The notes under the pieces were generated by a model that searched no databases, had not been told where the DNA came from, and saw only the letters and a list, made by a program, of their open reading frames with translations. Made by a program: the position numbers and the translations under genes. Positions 27,395 through 38,178 of a stretch of DNA of 64,000 bases are shown here, piece after piece. Each line of letters starts with the position of its first letter. Positions within the stretch are counted from its first letter, which is position 1. The stretch is from Neckera pumila (Eukaryota; Streptophyta; Bryopsida; Hypnales; Neckeraceae), in NCBI GenBank assembly GCA_963969595.1, contig OZ018410.1:39599413-39663412 (forward strand). The letters run 5' to 3'.

Positions 27395-27770
27395 ACATTA
27401 GAGGAAATTTCAAGCCTTTGCAGGGTTGCTCTACAGTCCTCCGAAGTACCCTTGAAATTTGCTTTTATTTTGCTCAAAAAATCGTTTTTTTCCTATTTTC
27501 GCCCTGCTGAAATTGTAGTGGCAGTGGCGCAGGAATCCAGAATTCCAAATAAAAAATTGTTATTATTTTTTATAACCTTAAAAAAATATTAAAAATTTAA
27601 AAAAAATTTAAAAAAATTTAAAAATTCTACGAGACTTGACTGCTCTAGCAAGCAGTCATAGACTCTAACTGCTCACCAAGAGCAATTTCGAAGTTGGCAG
27701 GCCATGCAAAGAATAGCATGGCATGTCAACTTCGGACGGCCTTCCAAGGGACTGAATTTTTCTCTAATGT
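27395..27770. mobile_element. Family D miniature element, copy 1
   Basis: A 376-bp element with inverted ends ACATTAGAGGAAA and, inverted, ACATTAGAGAAAA, followed inward on both sides by paired CCTTTG/CCCTTGGAAGG-type segments. It is homologous to 56487-57782. It is non-coding. The superfamily is not determined because the target duplication is ambiguous. Confidence 0.65.
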
Positions 27771-28548
27771 GACTATATTTTTGAAAAGTTATTTTTGTTA
27801 TTGAAATTTGTATGGAGAAAATAAAAATCTTGCAAAACATCTCTATTTTTACAATTTTTTGCCTTTACATTTCAAAAAATTAGATAATTGTATAATTACA
27901 TCTCAAATTATACAGTAGTACTTTCTCGCCAGGCAATTATTGTAGAGTAAATGCAAGAGTAGTAGTATTTTTGATGACTATAATTTTTTGTAATACTACT
28001 ATTGAATGTAAGAAATTAAATTGAAACTATTAGATTAAAAACATTGATAAGATAAATGAATTAAATTTTTTGTTTAAATGATTGTGATCTTAAGTGGTTT
28101 CCTAAATCATAGTCTTCAAGAATTTTCAAGTATTATGTTGAAAGAGATATTTTGGTTTAGATTGGTCATTTGATGCTTCAAGACTTTTGTACAGGTTTAA
28201 TATTAATTTATGTAAAAATGGAAAGAGATGCACAAGTGATGATCTCATATCCAATTCTTCTCATCGTGTAATGTATTTTGTTTGAAATGCTACAAATCTA
28301 CAATCCTCATAATTCCACAAACTTTTAAGGATAAATCCCCTTCTGCTAAATGACTTATATATGAACATATATTCATATATTGATGATTATATGGATGAAC
28401 ATTCAGTTATTATGGATGGTTCTATCCATTTTTTCTTTGATGCATTTACATTGAGGTTTGTGTCATTCAAAAGTGAAAACATCCAAAATCGTCTATGCAC
28501 CCATTTTTGACAAGTAGACTTCTATTGAAAGTGTCCCTCAAAGTGCAA
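27771..28548. other. AT-rich intergenic DNA
   Basis: No supported gene or repeat boundary. Scattered A/T runs only. Confidence 0.5.
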
Positions 28549-29470
28549 TTAATCCCTAAAAGTCCATTGTCCCTTCAGAGGACAAATGGGATTTTGGGCA
28601 AGTACCTACGGGCTGAATTTTTGTCGTGATTTTCCAAAAAAAAATTTGAAGATAGAAAAATTGCTAAGCTTTGTGGAAATATAATTTTTTTTCAATGAGT
28701 GTCCAGGCAAAAAAGTTATGCCCAAATAAGCTCAACACAGGGGACAAGGGGCAGCAAAAAAAATTTGCTTTTTTTCTTTTCTTCAAAATTTCTATATCCT
28801 TATAGATTATATTTTTTTCTATCTGGAAAGCTTTGATTCATTTCATTTGGATTTTTTATGAGAAAGTTATGAACAATCTTGTTTTTTGTCCACTTAGAGC
28901 ATCTTCCTGAAAAAATAATATATAGGATTCATTTTTTAATGCAATTTTAATATTTTTTCAAGAAAAAAAGTTCCACAAGGTTTAGTTTTTTTGCTAGAAT
29001 AATCTCACCATTGGAATTAGTGCTTCTTAATTCCATATAAAATATAATAATATTTTAGATTTTCTTTTTATCTCGTACCTACTTCTACTTAACAATTTTT
29101 TTAGTAATGAAAATTATGTTTTTTTACACTTTTTTTCCCTAGATTCTCAACTTAGTTTTCTACTAAAAAGATTTAAAGCTCAAAACTCTGTAGTGCAAAA
29201 AAATTTACTTAGAAGTGTTCAAAGTCATAAAATCTAGTCCCACAATATGCTGAGAAACTTATTTTTTTTCACTTTAAACGCATATATCTTACAATCTATG
29301 GGTTAAAAACTCTGAAATTTTTTCCGTGCATTTTTATACTAGTTAGGTGTAAGATCTTACAATTAGATGTGAAAAAAATATATTTTTCAATTATTTTTAC
29401 TCTTTGCTATAAAAATGGCAGATTTAGATGTTTTTTGGCAAAAAACAGGACTTGGCCTTTTAGAGGTTAA
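28549..29470 (-). mobile_element. TTAA-flanked MITE, family B copy 1
   Basis: A 922-bp non-coding element with left end TTAATCCCTAAAAGTCC and right end, inverted, TTAACCTCTAAAAGGCC. Read in reverse it aligns with the element at 56814 (shared TACCTACGGGCTGAA and ACAGGACTTGG/CCAAGGCCTT regions), so the two copies lie in opposite orientation. Confidence 0.85.
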
Positions 29471-29822
29471 ACCATTCCTATGCTTAATTGCGATTGGTTG
29501 ACTGTTGATTCTTTAGATTTTGGTTTGATGATTGAGGTCTGAGGCTACATGATTTTTTTTTTTTTTTTTTCTATGAAACAAATGAAGCGGAATTCATTGC
29601 AAGAGGCAAGTACAAGAGCACTAGCCATGATGGAGCTATGTGATGGTATTATTAGTGGCATAGGGAGCTTATACTTTGAAAATTCAGAATAATTACATGT
29701 CTTATCCCATTTTTTTTTTTTAATTCTAGATTTTCAATTGCTTATATTACAAAAATATTTTTTTTCTTCCCTCCAACTATGATGAATTATTTAAAATTTT
29801 GACGGTTCTGTGTGTTTTCACC
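29471..29822. other. Intergenic DNA with poly-T tract
   Basis: A run of about 18 T at 29553 followed by CTATGAAACAAATGAAGCGG suggests the end of an old retroelement, but no element could be delimited. No gene. Confidence 0.4.
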
Positions 29823-30438
29823 TTAACTTCTAAATGCCCAAGGCACCAAAGTTTGGTGTCAACAAAATTTTGAATTTAAATAAAACCTAACCAAGTTGGT
29901 ATTTCTAGTAATTTATATTTTTGAAAAATTCTTTTTGAATTCTAATTTTAGTGTCAAAAATCCAATTTTGAAATGATTTATCTATTCATGATTTTGTACC
30001 AGGATACCCATTGCAATCTTGACTTTTTTTAGTGTTGAAGGCTATTGGAAATGAGCCTCAAATGCATTAGATCTTGGAGGAAAAATCACATTAGAAATTC
30101 GTTTAAAAAAATTGTTGAGTAGATTTTAAAAAGCTGTAAGTTGATTGGAGTTATGCAAGTTAGGTCTTTTAACCTCAAATTTTTTTGTTGACCAACTTTT
30201 TAAATTTGGCATGTGAAAAGAAAATTGAAAGACTTCAAGTCACTTTTGCAGTTTTAACACCCTCATGTTCAAACATTATAATCTTTCAATTTAGAAGTGA
30301 TATTGTTGTGTTTTCTTTTCCTATGTGACCTCTAACATCTCTAGTTTGAATTTGTAGGGTTACAATTCATACAAAACTTCAATTTAGAACAAATTCTTAG
30401 AAGTTCAAAAAAGGCCTTGGGTAATTAGGCCGGATTAA
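29823..30438 (+). mobile_element. TTAA-flanked MITE, family A copy 3
   Basis: A 616-bp non-coding element starts TTAACTTCTAAATGCCCAAG and ends at TTAA 30435 in a degenerate inverted terminus. It is collinear with family A copy 2 and shares AAATAAAACCTAACCAA and the TACCCATTGCAATCTTG block. It appears older than copies 1 and 2 because both termini are mutated. Confidence 0.8.
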
Positions 30439-31168
30439 GTTACCAACAAAAAATCCAAAAAAAATTGACTGCTTCCCATCAGGGCTTTTTTTTTGGCTTT
30501 CTAATGCCAAATTGCACCAAAAAAAAGAATCTGGCTAAAAATGGTTATAAAAAATGCCAAAAAAATGGATGAAATCGCCAGACAACTTTAAAGTTAAAAA
30601 AAATATTAGATGAAATTGCCTAATTGTGGATGAAAACCATACTATACATCCAATAAGTGGATGAATGTTGCAATTTGGAGCACCACTATAACATTTTATA
30701 TCGCCACTATGGCACTTCTTCAAAAATGAGAAAAAAAGCCCTGCTCCCCATCCAGAAGCAACTCCTGAATCCTGATCATCATGAATGCACACCTGACTCG
30801 TGGCGTCGCGTCTGAGTACTCTTACTATTATTGCTCTTATTATTATTATAAAATTATCTGCTACTCTGCTAGACTGCTGCTACTGCTTCCGTTGACCTAT
30901 CCGAAACTCCAGCTCCCCCTGATCTCATCCGAAACTTCCGCATGGCGGAACCAGCGCAGCACCGGCATGCTCAAATGTAGGTCAACTTAACAAACATTCT
31001 ACTCAAAAGTTTTTACACGTACAAAGAACGTGAAAAATCACAATTGATTGCATTGCATGTACTCCGTAAGTTACAGATGATGGGGGCAAAATAGAACCGG
31101 AAGTTTTATCTGTTACGTAAGCTTAAACGCTTGTAACAGTCATTTCAGAAGAATATGCAGACTCGGTG
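30439..31168. other. Intergenic DNA upstream of the EP1-like gene
   Basis: No gene. Contains a TAT/TTA-rich stretch at about 30820-30860. Confidence 0.5.
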
Positions 31169-31326
31169 CACAGGAAGACCGGGGAGGCGTTACCCTCCCC
31201 GGTGTTTATTTCCACAGTGCAGCTTCACCCCCCCTTGACTTTCTTTAAATGGAAAGTCAAGGGGGGGTGAAGCTGCACTGCGGAAATAAATACCGGGGAG
31301 GGTAATGCCTCCCCGTTCTCCCTGTG
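31169..31326. repeat. 158-bp near-perfect hairpin (foldback)
   Basis: Arms 31169-31243 and 31252-31326 (75 nt each) are inverted copies with 5 mismatches, around an 8-nt loop. The ends read CACAGG and CCTGTG, and GTG flanks both sides, compatible with a 3-bp target duplication. Each arm also contains its own smaller inverted GGGGAGG...CCTCCCC pair. It could be a foldback transposon or, if transcribed, a small-RNA precursor. It lies about 370 bp upstream of the EP1-like start codon. Confidence 0.92.
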
Positions 31327-31699
31327 GTGACGTCTTACTATCGGCTGCTAGCTACTTGCAGTAATCTTACTACTGGCTCAAGCTTGCGTGGGAACGTCGG
31401 ATCAGGCACCTCGCCATAATTTAAGTTATGGGACAGCAGCTTGGCGGAGCATGGAAGTGATTGCGGAAGCTAGCGTGCACCTGCTCGATGCATAGCACTG
31501 CATGGTGTTCTTACTTAAGCAGATCGAAGAGAGCTGGGTTCTGGGTATATAGTCGGAATTGCGAATGCTAGCTGACTTTGCAGGTTACGCGAAGTTTGAG
31601 TGCTGGGAGAGTTCGCATTTGGGATATTCCCATTGCAGGTTAGTCTATTAGAGTGTGGTTTAGAGTGTGGATTAGAGGTTTGGTTAGAGGTTTGTCGCC

Positions 31700-34600
31700 A
31701 TGGAGACGAAGGTGTCTGCCATCGCCATCTGCGTCTTCCTAGTAGTCGCGATCTTCGACGTGACTTTCGCCGCGGTGCCGACGTCGCGTCCTGTGGGGTA
31801 CAGCGTCACGATCCCCGCCCAGGAGACTTCGAACTTGCAGGTGATTGCGACCTCGAACTACGTGGTGTCGCTGGAGGGCGCGCCGTGCGCGATCACCGTG
31901 CGCCACTTCTACTCCAGCTCAGTATCACACCTACTGTGGACGGCGAACTACTACGTGGGCTCGCTCGCCACCGCCACCCAGTGCACGCTGAAGCTCACCA
32001 CCAGCGGCGACTTGCAGCTGCTGGCGCTCTTCCAAGGGACTAACACGTTGCTTTGGCACAGCGACACGGCGGGCAAGGGCGTGACGCGCATGGCGCTGGA
32101 GAATGTGTTCGATAGCGGGGACTTCCAGCTGCTCGGAGCCCAGAATCAGGTCGTGTTCCATAGCTTCGGAGTTCCCGATTTCGCTGTCTTGCCCACCCAG
32201 AAGTTCACGTAAGTGCAGTCTTCTTTCTAATCCTCTCACGGTACCACCAGCACCCCTCTTTGCATTGAGAGCTTCGAGCTCGAGCCGCATTTCCTACCCG
32301 AGACCCTCAACTTCTGTTAGTATGAAATTCAATGGAATATGCAGTCTTTGAGCTTGTTGAATGTCCAAGTCTTCATCCAAAGATGACTCTGAATGGGAGA
32401 TGGAATGGCCAGAGCTGTGTACTCGATTGAGGGAGGAGGAAGGTGATGGCTATCAGGAGATGTTTAGTGACCGTTACGTAGCGGACTGTGCTTTGAGTAC
32501 TAATCAATCATCAGCGCTTTAGATTCTGAAATTAACGCTCATCTGGATTGCTTGCACTGCTATGCATACTTAGTGCCGTTGCATTGTATTGCATTGCAAT
32601 ACAAGTGAGCCTTACGTTGACACCAGGGTTGACAGTTGGGCCTTAGGTGGACCATTGAGCTAGACTGTATTGAATTGTATTGCATTGGATTGAGCCTCAC
32701 ACTGGGAGAGTTATTGGGTTTAAGCTTGTGCTACAAGCGGGTGTCTCGCGTTCCCCGTAAGTCCATGCACTTCGGGTGAAGGATTCATGTATTAGCCCTT
32801 TTTCTGGTACATTAAGATGTGACTAAACTCATTCTAGTCCTGGGATATTCCAGTATCCTAATTCTCATATAAACAATTCAGTCCCCTGTACTTAAAGACC
32901 TGGCGCTAATCTGGCAGATCCTTCTAGTGTTAGTTTGGTCACTTGATGTTCCCAGCGCCTCGACTTGGCAATTTATGTTCTAAGAACTTGAAGACTCAGT
33001 CTGCTGACAAGGCCTTGTGCTTATTTTTGCACGTAATGCGATTCAGCCCAGGGCAGGTGTTGGTGGCTCCAAATGCAATCTTCAACGACAGCTACAATCA
33101 GGTTCTGTTCTCGGGAGGCATCTACTCGTTGAAGCTGCAAAACGGAGACCTCCGCCTCTACTCCAATTTCGGAGCGGGAGAGAAGGAGTACTGGAGCCTC
33201 CACCAGACCTTGTTCAAAGGCGACTTGAGCCAGGTTGCATACGCTGGTACGTCACTTCTCCATTATCAGTATACTACACCATGTGCTTTACCGGGCGTAA
33301 ACGGTGCACCGCTCACGGCGGAAAAAACTGGAGGGTGCACCGTTTGCAGTTCACTTTTGCCATGTTCCCTCATACTGGGATTTTTCTCCAAAATGGTTTG
33401 TAGAAGCTTGTCGTTTTTTGTGTCAGGCATCGTGACTACCGTGGGGGGACTTGCGCTCTTCAAGGCAGACGGCAGCGTGGTGTACACTACTGGGCCACTT
33501 CCTCTCATCGGAGTAAGGTCTAACCCTCACGACACATATTTCTCCGTCGACGCCGACGGCAACCTCCGCACGTATTTCCTCGTCAAAGGCATATTCTGGA
33601 GTACCGATTTCGAGGCTCTGCCAACAAACTGCGACTTGCCAAGCTTCTGTGGGCCTTACGGTGTGTGCAGCAAGAACACCACCTGCAGGTTAGTACGCCC
33701 ATGCTAGCTCCACTGTCTGGGTTCTAAGGGTGGTTTTGATTTTGACAGGGTGCTTGCAACCGTTGGAAAAATGCTGCTATGGTAAGATTCATTAAATGGG
33801 CATAATTTAAAGTGCCCAAATAGTGACATTCAAGTGCTCAGCTATCAAAAAAATTAGGACCGGTACAGATCTCAGGTTCCAGAAGAGCATCTGGGAAGTG
33901 CCAATTGATCTATTTAATTTTAACAGACGTAACTTTTTATCTAATAGATTGAGACTGGATCCAGATTTGTTACTAAATTCTCATTACTCAGTTTCTAGAG
34001 AGGTTTCTTTAATCAGGGGGCAAACTCATTCAGAACGTCAATTTCGTTACATTAACGGAATTCCAGGATTTCGACACCTTTCATAGCTTGCAACCTGAAA
34101 TGTAGTTCTATACCAGTTCTAGTTTTTAGGGCTTCGTGCAGATGAATGTCTCAAATCTTGGCACCCCGAATCGTGCCAATTTAACGAAATGGACAATTCA
34201 GGCAGTAGTTCATTGAATGGAAACTTCTAATTATGTTATTTAAGACAATCAATTACAGAGATCACTTGAATTAGCACTTTCAGCAACGTTTTTCAGCTTT
34301 TGGTAAGTGCCGATTCAAGTGATCGCTCTTATACTTTGTCCAATTTTAGTGTTAACAGTAACCTTCAAACGCTGCCAAAAACGTTGCTGTGGGGGGCAGA
34401 ATTCTAGTAAAGTACAGTACATCAACAATGTTGTATATTAGAGGTTCCGCTCCATTTGGCAGAGAGCAATGGGCTTAATATACTAAGTTAGGGTGCTTGC
34501 TGCCCGAGTTAATGTGTCTGGGGATCGAGCACGTTGTTGAGAAAGGCGGAGTGTGTTTCTTGCTTGCAGTTGCCCGGCGTCATTCACGCCCAACAACCGA

Positions 34601-34879
34601 AAGGACCTCTCCCAGGGATGCAAGCCAGAGGCAGGATTTTCCAAGTGTGGTGGATCCAGCCAGCGCTTCCTGCGCCTCACAGGCTACGACTACAACTACA
34701 ACCAGTACGCCACGGCGTTCCACTTGAGCGTCGAGGATTGCAACAGCAAGTGCCTGAAAGACTGCTCCTGCAAGGCGTATTTCTACAACCAGAAAACGGG
34801 ATTGTGTTACCTGTCAAACGAAGTGCGAACCTTGAAGAAGGTGTCGGACAATAGCAAGCTCGCCTTCATCAGGTTGTGA
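31700..34879 (+). CDS. EP1-like secreted glycoprotein (bulb-type lectin + EGF-like + PAN domains)
   Basis: Four exons: 31700-32208, 33047-33246, 33427-33688, 34570-34879, all in phase, about 426 aa. The product starts with a signal peptide (hydrophobic core AIAICVFLVVAIFDVTFAA), then a bulb-lectin region over roughly residues 30-160, a second beta-rich segment (SLKLQNGDLRLYSNFG), an S-locus/EGF-like Cys-rich piece (NCDLPSFCGPYGVCSKNTTC) and a PAN-like C-terminal region with CNSKCLKDCSCKAYFYN. It resembles the ectodomain of G-type lectin receptor kinases without transmembrane or kinase parts, as in carrot EP1-type apoplastic proteins; a wall or extracellular role is inferred. The exons are strikingly GC-rich compared with the AT-rich surroundings. 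The final GTTGTGAGT overlaps the stop and could instead be a donor to a further exon; none was seen. Confidence 0.85.
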
Positions 34880-36242
34880 GTCGATTCACAATTATAGACT
34901 CGATAGGAGTGTGCTTTGAGAGCATTATAAAATAAAAAAATACTGTCAATTCTGACCAGTTGTTGGCTCTGGACCCGACGGGGAGGTTTTGCATCAGCAT
35001 CGACATCGCAGAAGCCACCCTGAGGAAGTTTGAGTAGCTATCTTATTTGAAAAGAAAACCAATGCTCTTGGGGTAGTGCCTCTTGTAGTGTAGTTGCATG
35101 TTCTTTTTGGCAGGTTTCAGATTGAGAAGGATTATCAGTTATAATCCATGTTGAGTGAGTCAGGCTTAATGCTAACTTAGAGTGTGGATGAAGTTGGATG
35201 AAGTTTGGACAATGTGTATGTGTTCTACACCTTACTACCCAATGATGCAATGACATAGTTGCATTGGTCTTCACCTTATGGATTTGATAATAATTTTATT
35301 GGACATAATGCCAAATTATTCCACACAATTTTTGGAACATCCGTAGACCCATAGCTTTGGCCTATCAAAAGGTTCAAAATTATTCTCTATAGTAACTTGA
35401 AAGTCATCAATTGGCCTTTTGGTCTTAGGGTCCTTAGGGTCCTTCTATAGATAATACTTACTAATATCTACATTCTTACTTTACCTTTAAATTGAAAGAG
35501 GGAATACTCTTATCTTTTGATTCTTTTGAGGTGGTAATATAGCTCAATTCCCTACACAGTTCCAATGACAATCCAAGATCATTATGTCACACTTTAGATT
35601 AATTTAGGAATGTTGTAAAAGCCAAATGGTGCAAAAATCAAATTGCCTTTGACAAAGCTTCTTGGTGATAGTTATGGTCTTCTAAGGATTAAACTAATAA
35701 TAGTGCATATTCTAGAATTGCATACAAGTAAGGTTCTACTTTGTGAATATGGCACTTTAATTTATATTCTTGAGCTTTGATCAAGAACAACTTTGATATA
35801 ATATTGCTTGTGTTAATTAAATGAGTAAACAATTTGAAAGGCTGACAAATGTAATATGCATTTCAAAAAGCAAAATAATTTTTCAAAGATTCAAAAAATG
35901 AATATATAACAATGATTAGGATGGAATCATCTTCCATTAGCAATTTTATTGGCTTCATTGGTTGAATACCTCAAAAATTATGACACTGGCACATTAACAT
36001 CACAATATATGAAGTCAAACTAGTCTAAGTGCTTCTTGCAAGTACCCTAATTTTTTGTTCTTTTATCTATTAGTTTTTGAGAACTAATGGTTATTAACAA
36101 TGAATATTTATCTTATATTCTCACTATCAACTCTTTTAAAAAAAACAAGAACAAAAATCCAAATTTTTGGAGCATTTTTGAGCATTCCCATTTCAGCATA
36201 TGTACAAAGTATTGCCTAACCGAACATCTTTCAGCAGTCTTG
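34880..36242. other. 3' flank of EP1-like gene and AT-rich intergenic DNA
   Basis: No gene or delimited element. Open stretches on either strand lack protein-like composition. Confidence 0.5.
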
Positions 36243-37692
36243 TTAATCCCTAAGCGGGTCAGCGTCCAAATATTGGACGATGCACAGAGTTGGAGCTGTC
36301 CAGGAAGTAGGCGCTGTCTTTTTTTCATCCGCCCTTTTTTGTGGACAGGCGACAGAGAGTTCTCTACTGGAATGCGGCAAGACTGGGCCCCAATACATCG
36401 TCTGTATTTTTACAGAAATTGGAAAGCAACGACATGCCAGGATACCCTGAAATTTTGCTTTGCCCAACGCTGCCACGTCACAGATGCAGCTGATATTTTT
36501 GGGTTTCCGTCAAGTCCTCGGGCACCGTTTGAGTGTGGCCCACTTGTACGTATGCTCTCGTCAGCACTCGTTGAAAATAATATCTCCTTCACTTATAATA
36601 TTGCACAATTATGGCGTTCTTGGCGGTGATGGTTTGTGGAAAAGGGAAGTGTACGCAGCAAGGTGCAAAAGGAATACACTTGTCACCTCTACATATTCAT
36701 GCATGCCTAAGAAATTCCAAAAGCATGAAAGAAAATTTAGAATTCTCAAGACAACCGCTTGCCTCTTCAATGCATACTCCCAGAAATTGAAGAAGTGCTT
36801 CGGCTTCACATTGTACGAAAGCGTCTGGAGTAAACTGTGACAGCTAAGAGTACATAATAGTTGTCTAGGAGCTAAGCAATTTTCTAGGAACCTAAGGCAA
36901 TGGAAGTTGCATCTATGTAATGAAGCATTCACTATCCAAGACCATGTGGAAAGTGTATGTCTACTAAGTTTCAAGCTAATTATGTGTATTGCACATTGTG
37001 CTGCTTTGAACACCATCATTCATGCCAAATAATTTTCTAATGGAAGAAGACAATGGAAGCCGCCGAATGCATTCAAAATGTTCCTATCTGTGCCCTTGTG
37101 CAGCACTCCTGCTTGCACAATAAAAAGAACTCACAAGAACTGTTGGAAGGCACCCAACTCTATGTGCTCTCACTTTCCCTTCTGTTTGCATTCCCTCAAA
37201 GTTTTCTCTAAGTATTTTATGCTTTCTACTGAAGGACACTGTCTTCACTACCTTCTACCTTCTCTCTTGCTTTCACCGTCAGTATTGTGAAAATCTGGAT
37301 TAGTCTTCCATTTCTGTTCTCATCATCATTCTCGTTGGCTTCATTGTGTCCCTTGCTGAAGGCAACGTTAGTCCCACGCTGATAGCTTTGTCATTGCCTG
37401 TACGGTCGGATGTCTGAATTTTTTGCACAAACGTACCAGAGAATGTGAAGGTCAGAGACGGTCCTATGCTGTACTGAACACTGAACAGTCGTCATTCCAA
37501 ATTGTAGGCTACTTTGCTCCTGAAACAACTACAGCCGTAGAAAGGGAAATCTGTGATCGTCATCTGTTTGTCTTTGTTCGTAATAGCGTGAAAGTCAATA
37601 CAGTTCTCCGCTGCTAACACATTTCCTTTGTTCCTCTGGTGACGTCAAGGAACTAGGAAGTGTCGGCTTAGCAACAGTTCGGGAAACACTTT

Positions 37693-38121
37693 TTGTGCTC
37701 TTGTTCGGGTACAGAGCATCTTCTTCCTGTCGCGAAATGTTCTTTTATGGCCTCCGTGCCAACATTGAATGATCGGCAGTCCTCGACATTGCAACAAGTT
37801 TGTCTTAGAATCAGACATTGGTCACTCTCCGTAGGAGCCTCCGAGTCACAGAGTAGGCAAATTCTAGGCCTCCTAGATCGACGACAATTAGTGAAGCGCT
37901 CTGTGAAGCGAGGTGTGAAACGAATTGACACTCCTCGTGGTTTGCGCTATCTTTTCCGACACCACTGTGCAAGAATTCTGGGTTGGAAGGAGCGAGTACT
38001 TGAGGGACATCCCCTTGGATTCAGCGAGGAAGTCAATCACGCTCTCCGTATTCTTCTCTGGCCGGATGCTACTTGCCCTCCCTGTCCTTGCCGCGTGTGT
38101 ATAGCAGCCTCCTGCTCCTAG
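37693..38121 (+). other. Open frame upstream of the transposase, within piggyBac
   Basis: An open stretch of about 140 codons, basic in its second half (QLVKRSVKRGVKR) and ending CPPCPCRVCIAASCS. It is in the same frame as the following transposase frame and is separated from it only by TAG at 38119. It may be 5' transposase sequence read through or spliced in an intact relative, or be non-coding. No family recognised. Confidence 0.25.
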
Positions 38122-38178
38122 CTGTTGATTGTGTGTGAGACTTGCAGAACAAACGAGCTCCCGTGTTCTCGGCTGAAA

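Noticed and set aside
36087..36629. Open frame spanning the left edge of piggyBac
   Set aside because: It crosses the element border and has no protein-like conservation signals.
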